A stretch of DNA of 64,000 nt from Pseudomonas oryzae (lineage in GTDB: Bacteria > Pseudomonadota > Gammaproteobacteria > Pseudomonadales > Pseudomonadaceae), in assembly GCF_900104805.1 (NCBI RefSeq), contig NZ_LT629751.1:1407001-1471000 (forward strand). The letters are read 5' to 3'. Shown here piece after piece: positions 24,010 to 33,464 of this stretch; position 1 is the first letter of the stretch, and every line of letters begins with the position of its first letter. Under the pieces are notes generated by a model that saw only the letters and a program-made list of their open reading frames with translations, had not been told where the DNA came from and searched no databases. Position numbers and translations under genes: made by a program.

Positions 24010-24318
24010 TTAGCTTTGACAGGGCAACTCGTGAACTGCAAAAGCAATGAGATTTGCACCCAGGGGTGAATAGTTGGGGATGTCTTTCGCCAAAGCCAGT
24101 CCAGCATTGGATTGTAGCGCCGCCTGCATTGCCATCTGATCGGCAAACAGCGCCTCAAAGATCACAAACCAACTGCTAGCTGGATCGTCTATCCGGCCGT
24201 AGCTTGCCGCGACCAGCCCGGGTAGCGCTTTCAAGCTCGGCAGGTGGCGACTTTCGTAATAGTCTATGAATGCTTGGGGATCGTCCGGCTGAGGGTACAT
24301 CACGACCAGCTTGTACAT
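24010..24318 (-). CDS. EthD-like dimeric alpha/beta-barrel protein
   Basis: 102 residues: MYKLVVMYPQPDDPQAFIDY, then HLPSLKALPGLVAASYGRID and SPLGANLIAFAVHEL. This is the EthD/ferredoxin-like fold, whose members include small proteins of hydroxylase and decarboxylase clusters with unclear biochemical roles. It starts 14 bp after the stop of the porin gene, hence is co-transcribed with the styrene genes. A role in transport, in handling the reactive epoxide/aldehyde intermediates, or as a small accessory factor is possible; nothing in the sequence decides it. Confidence 0.75.
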   Translation of the reverse strand: MYKLVVMYPQPDDPQAFIDYYESRHLPSLKALPGLVAASYGRIDDPASSWFVIFEALFADQMAMQAALQSNAGLALAKDIPNYSPLGANLIAFAVHELPCQS

Positions 24319-24331
24319 GGCAACCTCCGGG

Positions 24332-25702
24332 TCAGAAACGATGGGTGTAGGAGAAGACGAGATTATCCTGGGAGTGGCTATTACGGATTGGGGCCGGAGC
24401 GTTGGGCAGAGAGCGGTTATAGGTGGTCTTTTCGAAGGCATGGTCGTAGGCCACGTCGATGCTGCCGTACCCCAAGTCGTAAGATACCCCGGCCGAGGCG
24501 TGCCGGGTCGGAGTGACCGGCAAGGCGGCGAACAGGAGATTGTTATCGGCAACTTCTGAACCTTCCCGGTAACCGGCGCGTAGTGTCCAATTGCTGATCC
24601 GATAGCTGGTTCCTAGCGATACAATGGTTTGGTTGCGGTAGTTCTGTGGCAGCTTGAGATTGAGGTCTGCCCCGTTATCGCTGACGAAGGTCACGCTGAT
24701 ATCCTCCATCACGTCGCGCCAGAATACCTGGGAAATGTCGGCGGTAATTAGCCAGCGATCAGTGATCAAGTGGGCGATCCCTGCACTGAGCACTGCTGGC
24801 ATCTGGATGTCGCGAACCTTGATCTTTCCTGCCAGTGGGATCTGACCAACGATTCCGTCCACTGCGGTCACGGTGGCGTCGCCTTCCAAGTCGTCCATCT
24901 GGCTGGCGAAGCTGTAGGCCAAGCCGACGTTGGTGGTAGGTGAAGCTTTCCACAAGAGCCCCAGGCGACCGCCATAGCCCCAGGCATCGGCACCACTGGC
25001 CAGGGGCTCGTCGCGACTGAAGCTGATGTGCGCACCGTCCAACGAGGGCAGCCCCCCCAGCACCGGCAGCAGGCTGCCGCTGACCCGGCCAGAGCCGATC
25101 AGCGAGCCGACCTGGTTGGCAGCGAACATCATGTCGAGGTTCATCCCCATCCACATGGCATCCAAGCTGCCGCCGACGGTGATTTTGTCGGTGACATCAA
25201 AACTGAGCGCCAGCGGGATGTTCAGCACCAATAGCCGGCTGCTGCTATCGAGCTTCGTGCGCGTGCCAGAGCTACCTTCGGAGAGGAAACTGTCATTTCC
25301 ATACTCGGTGCCCAAGCCTCCTTGGGCGAACGCGCCGATGCCAAGCGCCCAACGTTCGTCTCGGTAGCTGTAGGCGATCTGGGGGGCGTAGTAGGGGCCA
25401 CGGTTGTTGGATTTGTCGTGGCTTTTGGCAGTCTCACCGGTATCCAGGTTCCGGGTGCTGATGTCCGCCTTGATTAGGTCGAAGCCGGCGCTGAGCTGGC
25501 TACCCGGGGCGGCAAAGGACAGGGTGGCTGGGTTGCTCATGATGCCGGCGGTGCCAGTGTCGAACGCCATGGCAGTGCCGCCCATGGCACGGGATACGGG
25601 GCCGTAGCCTTCCAGACGGAGCACATCGGTGGCACCGGCCAGTTGACAGAGGGCGAGCAGCGGCAGGCAGCTCGCGACTTGAACAGGAAGAATGGCTTTC
25701 AT
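24332..25702 (-). CDS. FadL/OmpP1-family outer-membrane channel for aromatic hydrocarbon uptake
   Basis: 456 residues beginning MKAILPVQVASCLPLLALCQ with a signal peptide cut near LAGATDV. The family hallmark MGGTAMAFDTGTAGIMSNPA (hatch with the NPA motif) follows, then alternating beta strands ending in Phe (NLVFSYTHRF), the usual outer-membrane anchor. FadL-type channels pass hydrophobic substrates sideways into the membrane; TodX and XylN are catabolic relatives. Lying between styD and the EthD-like gene in the same direction, this one is the likely styrene uptake porin, in the slot where other styrene clusters carry styE or porA. Substrate is inferred from context. Confidence 0.85.
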   Translation of the reverse strand: MKAILPVQVASCLPLLALCQLAGATDVLRLEGYGPVSRAMGGTAMAFDTGTAGIMSNPATLSFAAPGSQLSAGFDLIKADISTRNLDTGETAKSHDKSNNRGPYYAPQIAYSYRDERWALGIGAFAQGGLGTEYGNDSFLSEGSSGTRTKLDSSSRLLVLNIPLALSFDVTDKITVGGSLDAMWMGMNLDMMFAANQVGSLIGSGRVSGSLLPVLGGLPSLDGAHISFSRDEPLASGADAWGYGGRLGLLWKASPTTNVGLAYSFASQMDDLEGDATVTAVDGIVGQIPLAGKIKVRDIQMPAVLSAGIAHLITDRWLITADISQVFWRDVMEDISVTFVSDNGADLNLKLPQNYRNQTIVSLGTSYRISNWTLRAGYREGSEVADNNLLFAALPVTPTRHASAGVSYDLGYGSIDVAYDHAFEKTTYNRSLPNAPAPIRNSHSQDNLVFSYTHRF

Positions 25703-25803
25703 TGTTTTTCTCGTCTGATTGTTTTTGTTCTTGGGGCGCTCACGCGCCAGACGTAACGCAAGGGTTGAGGCATGGGCCGCAGCAGTGCCGCGACCCGCAC
25801 CGG

Positions 25804-27294
25804 TCAGTAGGCGATTACAAGCGAGCGGGTCTCCGTGTAGTGCTCGATAGCTGCCGCGCCATGCTCGCGGCCGAGGCCGGAGTCCTTGAAGCCACCGAAC
25901 GGCAGGTTGGGATCGATCATGTTGTGGGTGTTGATCCACACCGTGCCGGCTTCCAGGTCGTCGCCAATACGCAGTGCGGCGGATAGGTCGTTGGTCCAGA
26001 CGCTCGCGCCCAGGCCGTACACTGAACGGTTAGCCTCGCCGATGACCTCATCAATGTCGGAGAACGGCGTAGCCACGAGCACCGGGCCGAACACTTCCTG
26101 GGTTAGCAGGCGGATGTCATTCTTGGATCGATTAGCGAACACTGTCGGCTTGACGAAATAGCCCTGCGCTAGCGGTGCCTCCAGACCGCCACAGAGAAGC
26201 TCGGCACCGTCTTCCAGGCCACTGCGAATGTGCTTGAGAACATTCTCGTGATGCTTTTTCGAGACCATGGGCCCCATCTGCACACCTTCGTCCAGTCCAG
26301 AGCCGAGCACGATGCTTTCCCCTATACGTCCAAGACGTTCGAGCACATCGTCGTAGATGCTTGCATGCACGTAGAGGCGCGAGCCGGCAGTGCATACCTG
26401 ACCGTGGTTGAAGAAGATCGCTGCGGCGGCGCCTTCGGCAGCCTTCTGCGGGTCGCAGTCGGGCAGGACGATCACCGGGCTCTTGCCACCCAGTTCCAGT
26501 GATACCGGCTTCAGGCTCTGGCCGCAGGCCGCGCCGATGATCCGCCCAACCTCAGTGGAACCGGTGAAAGCGACCTTGTTTACGCGCGGATGACGTACCA
26601 AGGCATCGCCCGCCGTCTCTCCGCGCCCGGTAATCACGTTCAGCGCGCCGGCGGGCAGCCCGGCCTCCAAGGCCAGTTCGCCCAGGCGCAGGGCGGTCAG
26701 CGGGGTTTCCTCGGCAGGTTTGAGTACCACGGTGTTGCCACAGGCCAGTGCCGGGGCGATCTTCCACACAGCCATCAGCAACGGGAAGTTCCAGGGAATG
26801 ATCGCGCCGACCACCCCGACTGGAACGCGGCGGGTCGATGCCTGTACACGCACATCTGGCGGCAGTGGCAGGGAAACGTCCAGGGTATTGCCGCTGATCT
26901 TGGTTGCCCAGCCAGCCATGTAGCGCAACCATTGGGCGCTGGCACCGACCTCCAGAAGCCGCGAGTAGGCCAAGAGTTTGCCGTTGTTCAACGTCTCCAG
27001 CCGGGCTAACTCATCGGCATTGGCTTCAAGAAGATCGGCCAAGCGCAGCAGGATCGCTTCACGCCGGACTGGAGCCATTCGCCGCCAGGCTGCAGAGCGG
27101 AAGGTTTCGGCAGCGCTCTCCACTGCGAGGTTCACGTCATCAGCACTGGCGTCCGGCACGTTGGTCAGCGGATGCCCAGTGGCCGGGTTGAATACAGTCA
27201 GCGAGGCGCCGGAGCGGGCGTCTGTCCGGTTACCGTGGATGAGCATCTGGCTCGGCAGGGTGGTTTTAGGGCTTTGAGTCGCAATGCTAGTCAT
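25804..27294 (-). CDS. styD: Phenylacetaldehyde dehydrogenase
   Basis: NAD-dependent aldehyde dehydrogenase that oxidises phenylacetaldehyde to phenylacetate, the last upper-pathway step. 496 residues. Motifs: VVGAIIPWNFPLLMAVWKIA, the Glu in SLELGGKSPVIVLPD, the Cys nucleophile in FFNHGQVCTAGSRLYVHA, and the closing FGGFKDSGLGREHG. Starts 3 bp after the styC-side boundary: styC ends at 27297 and styD begins at 27294, so the two are tightly coupled. The specific substrate follows from position behind styABC. Confidence 0.92.
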   Translation of the reverse strand: MTSIATQSPKTTLPSQMLIHGNRTDARSGASLTVFNPATGHPLTNVPDASADDVNLAVESAAETFRSAAWRRMAPVRREAILLRLADLLEANADELARLETLNNGKLLAYSRLLEVGASAQWLRYMAGWATKISGNTLDVSLPLPPDVRVQASTRRVPVGVVGAIIPWNFPLLMAVWKIAPALACGNTVVLKPAEETPLTALRLGELALEAGLPAGALNVITGRGETAGDALVRHPRVNKVAFTGSTEVGRIIGAACGQSLKPVSLELGGKSPVIVLPDCDPQKAAEGAAAAIFFNHGQVCTAGSRLYVHASIYDDVLERLGRIGESIVLGSGLDEGVQMGPMVSKKHHENVLKHIRSGLEDGAELLCGGLEAPLAQGYFVKPTVFANRSKNDIRLLTQEVFGPVLVATPFSDIDEVIGEANRSVYGLGASVWTNDLSAALRIGDDLEAGTVWINTHNMIDPNLPFGGFKDSGLGREHGAAAIEHYTETRSLVIAY

Positions 27295-27296
27295 CG

Positions 27297-27818
27297 TCAG
27301 ATTCCTTGTTGTTCCGTCATGGTGTGCCCGCTGGATTTGGCGGCGCTGGGTGATTTCAACGCCTGATAACCGATCACGGCCAAGGCGCCGAGCGCGAGAA
27401 CACCGAACAGGTAGGCGGGGGCCAAGGCAAGGAAGCTGTAGATATCTCCGGGGCCGAACTGGTTGGCGCCAAAGGTCAGGCCGCGGTTGAGCGAAAAATT
27501 TGAAAAGAAGTAGAAGCCGACGTTGGACCAGCCATCCAGGATAATGATCCAGCCAAGCAAGCGACTGGTCTTTTCGGCGAGGCCGAGGCTAGGCAGGACG
27601 AAGGCAACGGCAATCACCATCATGCCGTTCAGTGCGGGGCCGGAGTGGGCGCGAGCCCAGCCCTCCGGCGTGCCTGGCACACTGAATTCGAGGATGTAGC
27701 CGGGGACTATTTCGAAACCGCCGACCAGGTGCATCCACAGGCCAACCCCAAACAGCAGGGTACAGAAGATCATCAGGATGCCGTGACCGGCCATCTTGCG
27801 TTCGAAGGCATTGAGCAT
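27297..27818 (-). CDS. styC: Styrene-oxide isomerase
   Basis: Membrane-embedded enzyme converting styrene oxide to phenylacetaldehyde by a Meinwald-type rearrangement. 173 residues from MLNAFERKMAGHGILMIFCT; the in-frame start at 27851 lacks a ribosome site, while AAGGAG precedes the chosen one. Four hydrophobic helices are visible. His-58 (ARAHSGPALN), reported as the haem b ligand of the family, and Asn-64, Asp-95 and Tyr-103, reported around the active site, are all at the expected positions. Sequence recalls StyC of styrene-degrading Pseudomonas along its full length. Confidence 0.95.
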   Translation of the reverse strand: MLNAFERKMAGHGILMIFCTLLFGVGLWMHLVGGFEIVPGYILEFSVPGTPEGWARAHSGPALNGMMVIAVAFVLPSLGLAEKTSRLLGWIIILDGWSNVGFYFFSNFSLNRGLTFGANQFGPGDIYSFLALAPAYLFGVLALGALAVIGYQALKSPSAAKSSGHTMTEQQGI

Positions 27819-27899
27819 GGTTATCTCCTTGTTCCCGCGAGGCAGCGGCAATGATGGCGCTGAACCGGGAGTTCTTGTTGTATGGGAGTTTTGCTGGGG

Positions 27900-28415
27900 T
27901 CAACCTAGCGGCACAGGGTTGCCGTGATAGCGACTGGCGAAGAACAACAGCGGCTTTGGTGACTGCAAACTTGGGCGGCCGCAGGCGGTAACCCGTGCGA
28001 TGAACAGGGTGTGGTCGTGGACCGTCACGCTTTTCTCAACTTCGCACTCTAACCAAGCCAGCGCGCCCTGCAGGGTCGGCAACTCCTCCTGCACGACGAA
28101 AGCCGGGGGCTGGCACTCGTCTGGCACGCGCTTGCTGAAGTAAGCGGAGAATGCCTGCTGGTCCTCGCCGAGGATGCTGACGCCGTAGCGACCACTCTGG
28201 CTAATCAGGTCATGCATGCGCCCGGGCTTGAGCGACACCATAACGGTAGGCGGGTCCAGGCTTAAGGAGGTGAAACTGTTCACGGTCATGCCGTGCACCT
28301 TGCATTCTTCGGTCTCGGCACTGATCACGGCAATGCCGGTGGCGAAGAGGGCGACCGACTGCCGAAAGCAGGTCGGATCGACATAGACGGAAACCGCGAG
28401 CTCTTGAGTGTTCAT
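27900..28415 (-). CDS. styB: Styrene monooxygenase flavin reductase component
   Basis: NADH:FAD oxidoreductase that hands reduced FAD to StyA. 171 residues from MNTQELAVSVYVDPTCFRQS, in keeping with StyB. Flavin-reductase fold signatures: SVALFATGIAVISAETEECK, GMTVNSFTSLSLDPPTVMVS and HDHTLFIARVTACG. An earlier in-frame start (28505) overlaps the styA end and shows no family likeness. It lies 56 bp after styA and 81 bp before styC. Confidence 0.94.
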   Translation of the reverse strand: MNTQELAVSVYVDPTCFRQSVALFATGIAVISAETEECKVHGMTVNSFTSLSLDPPTVMVSLKPGRMHDLISQSGRYGVSILGEDQQAFSAYFSKRVPDECQPPAFVVQEELPTLQGALAWLECEVEKSVTVHDHTLFIARVTACGRPSLQSPKPLLFFASRYHGNPVPLG

Positions 28416-28471
28416 GTCATTCACCTTCAATTCGGGGGGACGCTGGCCCCGCGGGCCAGCGGCAGGGCCGG

Positions 28472-29719
28472 TCAGGCGGCGACGTCGGGTGCAAATTTGT
28501 TGCACCAGTTGCCGATGCGTTCAGGACTCGAGAAGTAGTCCCACTGGCGCTCGGGGTAGTTGAAGTTGTCTGTGAACTCGTCAGCCATCTCACGGCTCTG
28601 GCTGAGCACCTGGAGGAACTGCACAAATGCTGGCGGCAGTTGCGACAGGGCTGTGAGAGTGAAATTTGTCCAGCGGGTAGCGCAGGTCACTCGATCCTGC
28701 CGGCGCCGCTCCAGGTGTTCACAGAAGCGCTGGTCGTAGACCGACTGAGCGACAATCTCCTCGCCAAGAACCCAGGCTGCATAGGAGGCCATGTTGGCAC
28801 CCTGACCGAGGACCGGGTCAACGGTGGCCTGTACGTCGCCCAGGCCGATGATGGTGCGACCATTCCTTAGCTGGGCATGGCCATTGCGATATACCGGCAC
28901 CACGCCGCCCTGGAGGATATCCAGCGAGCCGTTAGCGAGGTCGAACTCATCCGGGTCAATGCGCTCGGCGACAGACGGATGGTGTTTGCGGAGCTTATCC
29001 AGCAAGAGGGAGAGGAAAGCTTGGGGATCGTCGTCATATTTGGTGTTCGCGAGAATCTCCAAATCTCCGCCGATGTGGTTTTCCAGCACCAGCGCGGTGA
29101 CCATACCGTTGAAAGACAGGGTGGGGATCTCGATCAGCTCGCCTTGACCGGGTGAGAAGGACATGGTCACGGCGCGGATCTGAGACTCCTTGATGCCCTT
29201 GAACAGGCCGACACAAAGGGCGCGCTGCGGCTTCTCGAATGGAGAGTTCTCGGGCTGCTTGTCGAACAGCTGGCCGAGGGCGAACTTGCCGGTGCAAACC
29301 ACCAGAAGATCGTACTGCTCGGATAGTGCCTCGAGGTCATCAGCGGTGACCGTGTCGTAGCTGAACTTGCCGCCGCGAGCCTCGAGAGCACGCATCAGCA
29401 TCGGCAGGTACATACGGTAATCTACTGCGCGGCTCGGCTCCTTGAGGTCGCCGTAGAACTGCATGGGCTGCGGGGTACCAACGTAGTAGTAGTGGCCGAA
29501 GTAGCCATATTGGTCGGACGGCCATTCGTTGACGCCCAAGGCCTCCTCGCGCTGGACGGTAACCGCGTGATGAGCAACGGTGTTGAGCAGGCGAAGGTCG
29601 CTGTAATCGTCCGGCTTCCGGTCGGTGTAGACAGTGACGTCGATGTCATGCTGGCGCAGGTAAAGGCCCAGATGCAGCCCGGCGGCTCCAGCACCCACGA
29701 TACCGATACGCTTTTTCAT
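28472..29719 (-). CDS. styA: Styrene monooxygenase oxygenase component
   Basis: FAD-dependent two-component monooxygenase that epoxidises styrene to (S)-styrene oxide. 415 residues, the family's exact length, from MKKRIGIVGAGAAGLHLGLY, with the GxGxxG dinucleotide fold at residues 8-13. Other recognisable parts are DYSDLRLLNTVAHHAVTVQR and GLGDVQATVDPVLGQGANMA, the second FAD motif. AGGAG lies just upstream of the chosen ATG, 14 codons inside a longer open frame. First gene of styABCD, behind a promoter region holding the StyR box and an IHF site. Confidence 0.96.
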   Translation of the reverse strand: MKKRIGIVGAGAAGLHLGLYLRQHDIDVTVYTDRKPDDYSDLRLLNTVAHHAVTVQREEALGVNEWPSDQYGYFGHYYYVGTPQPMQFYGDLKEPSRAVDYRMYLPMLMRALEARGGKFSYDTVTADDLEALSEQYDLLVVCTGKFALGQLFDKQPENSPFEKPQRALCVGLFKGIKESQIRAVTMSFSPGQGELIEIPTLSFNGMVTALVLENHIGGDLEILANTKYDDDPQAFLSLLLDKLRKHHPSVAERIDPDEFDLANGSLDILQGGVVPVYRNGHAQLRNGRTIIGLGDVQATVDPVLGQGANMASYAAWVLGEEIVAQSVYDQRFCEHLERRRQDRVTCATRWTNFTLTALSQLPPAFVQFLQVLSQSREMADEFTDNFNYPERQWDYFSSPERIGNWCNKFAPDVAA

Positions 29720-29787
29720 GATGTACTCCTTATTTTTGTTGTTGATGACTGACAGCTCCAAGGTAATCAGTCACCCGCAACTAAGGA

Positions 29788-29803
29788 ATAAACCATGGTT
29801 TAG
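29788..29803. promoter_or_regulatory. StyR binding site (STY box)
   Basis: ATAAACCATGGTTTAG contains the perfect 14-bp palindrome TAAACCATGGTTTA (29789-29802) and matches the known STY2 box ATAAACCATGGTTTAT bound by phosphorylated StyR. It lies about 70 bp before the styA start, the activator position for PstyA. Confidence 0.92.
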
Positions 29804-29831
29804 ATCGGGCTCAGGCGTAGTGAGTGGTTCG

Positions 29832-29844
29832 TAAATTATTGATT
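29832..29844 (-). promoter_or_regulatory. IHF site of the styA promoter
   Basis: Minus-strand AATCAATAATTTA fits WATCAA-N4-TTR without a mismatch. It is about 113-125 bp upstream of styA and 29 bp from the STY box. The known P. fluorescens ST promoter has an IHF site in an upstream regulatory element at a comparable place. Confidence 0.75.
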
Positions 29845-29922
29845 TTAAAGTGGTTATCGTAATTTTTTACCGGCCGGAAAAACACTCCCATGTGTTCCGG
29901 CTCGCATGAGGGGCAGGTCGTC

Positions 29923-30546
29923 TCATTTGATGCGGGCTGATTCGTAATGGTCAACCAGGCGAACCAGCTCGGCAAGCGAGCGTACGTTCAGCTTTTGCAT
30001 AATGTTGTGCCGGTGGACCTTGGCGGTGACCTCGGCGATACCCAGCTCGCCAGCGATCTGCTTGTTCATCAGGCCCCGGACGGTCAGACGAAGCACTTGA
30101 CGTTCGCGCTCAGTCAACGGGGCAAAACGGCTTTCCAGGCTGTTCCGCTCGGCACGTGCCTGGCGTCGCGCGATGTCTATCTGCAGGCCTTGGTTAATGG
30201 CGTCGAGCAGAGCCTTCTCCTCAAACGGCTTGGGCAGGAACTCGAAGGCGCCGGCCTTTATCGCCCGCACTGTCATGGGAATGTCGCCGTGTGCAGTGAT
30301 AAAGACGATGGGAATGTCGTCGCTCATCGTGGCGAGTTGCTGCTGCAACTCCATTCCGGTCATTCCCGGCATGCGCATGTCTAGCACCAGGCAGCCAGGA
30401 CCCTCTTGACGAGGGTGCTCGAGGAATGCCTGGGCGCTGTCAAATGTTCGCACTTCAAGCCCAGTCGAGCGCAGCAAGTTGCTGAGGGCTTCACGCATGG
30501 AGGGATCGTCGTCGACTACAAACACGGTAGGCTTGAGCGGCTTCAT
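29923..30546 (-). CDS. styR: Styrene response regulator
   Basis: FixJ/NarL-type response regulator that activates PstyA after phosphorylation by StyS. 207 residues from MKPLKPTVFVVDDDPSMREA. The receiver domain has acidic DDD near residue 12 and the phospho-acceptor Asp-56 in LVLDMRMPGMTG. The C-terminal LuxR-type HTH is LTERERQVLRLTVRGLMNKQ followed by IAGELGIAEVTAKVHRHNIM. The ATG overlaps the styS stop by 4 bp. A longer frame to 30660 only reads into styS. Divergence in sequence from other FixJ proteins and the downstream STY box fix the identity. Confidence 0.95.
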   Translation of the reverse strand: MKPLKPTVFVVDDDPSMREALSNLLRSTGLEVRTFDSAQAFLEHPRQEGPGCLVLDMRMPGMTGMELQQQLATMSDDIPIVFITAHGDIPMTVRAIKAGAFEFLPKPFEEKALLDAINQGLQIDIARRQARAERNSLESRFAPLTERERQVLRLTVRGLMNKQIAGELGIAEVTAKVHRHNIMQKLNVRSLAELVRLVDHYESARIK

Positions 30547-33464
30547 GGCTGAACTCCGCAGGCGGCCGGGAGCGAAATCTGGAACAAGCTGCCGGAACTG
30601 TTGCCGTCTGAGGGCAGCAGGCGCAGCTGCCCTCCATGCGCTTCGAGGATGGTCCGACAAATCGTCAGCCCCATTCCCAACCCCTGGCTCTTGGTGGTGT
30701 AGAAGGGCTCGAAGACGCGCTCACGTTGCGCCTCGGCGACCCCAATGCCGTTGTCGCCAACCAGCAAGAACAGATTGCTGCTGTCTGGGCATAGGCCGAC
30801 TTTGAGGCTCAGCAATGGTGCTTCCGGGCGAGCAGTCTGGATCGCCTCGATGGCGTTGAGCAGGAGGTTGAGCACAACCTGCTGCAGTTGCACCCGGTCG
30901 GCCAGTACTGCAGGAAGTCCAGAAGGAAGTTCAGTCTCCAAAGCAATACCCTGCATCAGCAGGGTTTCTCGCACGTAGCCCAGCACGTCGCTTCCCAAAG
31001 CAGCCAGATCCAATGGTTCCTGGTGCACTTCGCCGCGGCGTAGAAATTTTCGAATCCGCAGCGCCACATCGGCTGCACGCTGGCTATCGCGAATGATGCC
31101 GCCAACGCAGGACACCGCTTCCTCGTGATTGGGTGGGACGCTCTCTAGCCAGCGCCTGCAGGCATGGCTGTTGGCAATGATGGCCGTGAGCGGCTGGTTG
31201 ATCTCATGGGTTATGGAGGCGACCAACTCGCCCATGGCAGTCATGCGCATTACCCGCGCCAGTTCGCTACGTGCCTGCTCCAGGGAGTATTCTGCCCGCT
31301 TGCGCTCATCGATGTCCTCAACTACGCCAATCAGCAAAGGCGGTGTGTCGCCGCTTTCTGGTATCACTGAAACGCTGGAGCGCGTCCACAGGCTGCGCCC
31401 ATTCTTATGCAGGAATCGCTTTTGGTGGTGATAGGTCTTCAGTCGGCCGTCGAGGAGTTGCTGCAGGCGCAGGCCAGTGATTTCGCGGTCATCGGGGTGG
31501 GTGATATCTAATACCTGGCGGCCGACCAACTCCTCCTGACTATAACCAAGCATGCGACAAAACGCCGGATTGGCGGAGACAAAATGCCACTCGAGGTCAA
31601 CCACTGCGATGCCGACGGCGGAGTTCTCGTGGATCGCCCGCCAGCGCCGTTCGGATTTCCGCTCTGCCTCGAGGCTGCGCTGCAGGGCCTGGCGACTGGA
31701 GATGAGCTCGCGGATCAGCTCGACCAGGTCGGCGTTGTGGGTTTCCAGCTCCTGCTGAAGGGCAAGGCGGGCGCGACGGGTCATCACCAGGTTGCGCACC
31801 CGGCTGAGCAGTTCTGGAATGAAGAACGGCTTGGTCACATAGTCCTGCACCAGTTCGGCCAGCAGGGTCATGCGTAGCTCTTCGTCGGCACGAGCCGAGA
31901 GCACCAGCACCGGGATCTGCATCAGCCCGGGCTCCTCGCGCATCCGTCGCACCAGTTGCTCGCCGCTAAGCTCCGGCATCATCAGGTCGGTAATGACCAG
32001 GTCCGGCGGGGGTGTTTGCCGCATCAGCGCCAGCCCTTCTTGACCATCTGCTGCGCAGGTGACCTCAAATTCGCAAGCAAGCGAGCGGGCAATCAAATGA
32101 CGCATTTCCGCGTGGTCTTCCACCAGCAGCACATGCGGCCTGTCGGCTTCTGCCTGGCTGTGGGGGTGTTGCGGTATTGGATTGCTGCCATGCGACGAGG
32201 ACAGCGCCGGAGTCGGCGTCTTGGTAGAGGTAAGTTGCCGGCGAACTTGGGCTTGGCTGGGCGCATGCAGTGGCATCTCCAGCTGGAATAGTGCGCCGCC
32301 ACCGGGGGCATCACTGACAGTAACGGTGCCTCCGTGTAGCTCGACGAATTCTCGGGCGATCGCCAGGCCCAGTCCGCTGCCGGTCCGAGGACCACCGTAA
32401 TCCTCCAGTCCCTGCTGGAACCGATCGAAGATTCGCTCGCGCAGGTCGGCGCGAATACCCGGGCCGCTGTCGCGCACGCTGAGTAGCCAGCGATCCTTAC
32501 CTGCGCGCTCCACGCTGCAACTGATGCGTCCTCCATCGGGCGTGGCGTGGAAGGCGTTTGCCAACAAATTGAACACCACTTGGCCAATCTTCTCGCCATC
32601 GACCTCCGCCTTCAGCGGCTCCTGGGTCAGCACGACGCAGGCGATACGTCGCTGCCGGGCGTGCGCCTCGAAATGAGAGACCACCTCCGAAAGTAGCGCA
32701 GTGACATCCAGCCGCTCGTAAGCAAGTTGCATCTTGCCCGCGTCGACTTTAGCCAAATCGAGTAGTTCGTTAACTAGGCGCAATAGAGTTACTGCGTTGC
32801 GTCGGACGCTGGCCAGATCGTTACGCTGGCGGCTGGACAGCTCATTGCTTGCCAGCATTTCGTCCACCGGACCGAGAATCAGCGACAGCGGCGTGCGAAG
32901 CTCGTGGCTCAGGTTGGAAAAGAAACGGTTTTTCTGTGCATCCAGCTCACGGATCTGCTCCACCAGGCGCTCTAGCTCGGTGTTCTTGCGGGCTATCTCC
33001 TGCTCATATTTCTTCTTGCTGGTGATGTTCCGCCCTTCGGCGAGTAGGAAAGCCACCTCGCCCGAACTGTCGCGGACCGGAGTTAGGGAATAATCGGTGA
33101 TGATCGTGCGCTCGCCGCTGGCTTCGCCGTAGACTTCCAGATCGCAGCGAATGAACTCACCTGCGGCAGCACGCTCGACGAGTTGTCGCTGCAGGCTCTG
33201 GCTCTCCTGTGACAGAGCAAACCAGCGGGCCTCCCAAAAGGGAGTGCCACGAATGTCTTCGATGCGCAGCCCGGCACCTTCAAGAGCGGGGAGATTGATT
33301 TCGAGGATGGTGCCGTCGGGATCCAGCAGCCCGGCAAAGTGATACATCCGGTCAAGGATGATCCGGGCCATTTTCTCGCTCTGGCTCTGCGCATCGTCGT
33401 CCTGACTGAAGGTCACATTGCCGACACTCAAGGCCGTTTTGGGGGGTGATTTCATGTCAGTCAT
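30543..33464 (-). CDS. styS: Styrene-sensing hybrid histidine kinase
   Basis: Soluble TodS-like sensor kinase of 973 residues, without transmembrane segments. Order of domains: PAS 1 (about 35-150, ILDRMYHFAGLLDPDGTILE), histidine kinase 1 with His-187 in FFSNLSHELRTPLSLILG and an ATPase domain (GSGLGLAIAREF), an internal receiver at about 445-560 (VLLVEDHAEMRHLI, VITDLMMPELSG), PAS 2 (WHFVSANPAFCRMLGYSQEE), kinase 2 (MGELVASITHEINQPLTAII) and a second ATPase domain. PAS 1 is the expected effector-binding site for styrene. Upstream lies IS-derived debris, so the kinase promoter has been partly replaced by foreign sequence. Confidence 0.95.
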   Translation of the reverse strand: MTDMKSPPKTALSVGNVTFSQDDDAQSQSEKMARIILDRMYHFAGLLDPDGTILEINLPALEGAGLRIEDIRGTPFWEARWFALSQESQSLQRQLVERAAAGEFIRCDLEVYGEASGERTIITDYSLTPVRDSSGEVAFLLAEGRNITSKKKYEQEIARKNTELERLVEQIRELDAQKNRFFSNLSHELRTPLSLILGPVDEMLASNELSSRQRNDLASVRRNAVTLLRLVNELLDLAKVDAGKMQLAYERLDVTALLSEVVSHFEAHARQRRIACVVLTQEPLKAEVDGEKIGQVVFNLLANAFHATPDGGRISCSVERAGKDRWLLSVRDSGPGIRADLRERIFDRFQQGLEDYGGPRTGSGLGLAIAREFVELHGGTVTVSDAPGGGALFQLEMPLHAPSQAQVRRQLTSTKTPTPALSSSHGSNPIPQHPHSQAEADRPHVLLVEDHAEMRHLIARSLACEFEVTCAADGQEGLALMRQTPPPDLVITDLMMPELSGEQLVRRMREEPGLMQIPVLVLSARADEELRMTLLAELVQDYVTKPFFIPELLSRVRNLVMTRRARLALQQELETHNADLVELIRELISSRQALQRSLEAERKSERRWRAIHENSAVGIAVVDLEWHFVSANPAFCRMLGYSQEELVGRQVLDITHPDDREITGLRLQQLLDGRLKTYHHQKRFLHKNGRSLWTRSSVSVIPESGDTPPLLIGVVEDIDERKRAEYSLEQARSELARVMRMTAMGELVASITHEINQPLTAIIANSHACRRWLESVPPNHEEAVSCVGGIIRDSQRAADVALRIRKFLRRGEVHQEPLDLAALGSDVLGYVRETLLMQGIALETELPSGLPAVLADRVQLQQVVLNLLLNAIEAIQTARPEAPLLSLKVGLCPDSSNLFLLVGDNGIGVAEAQRERVFEPFYTTKSQGLGMGLTICRTILEAHGGQLRLLPSDGNSSGSLFQISLPAACGVQP

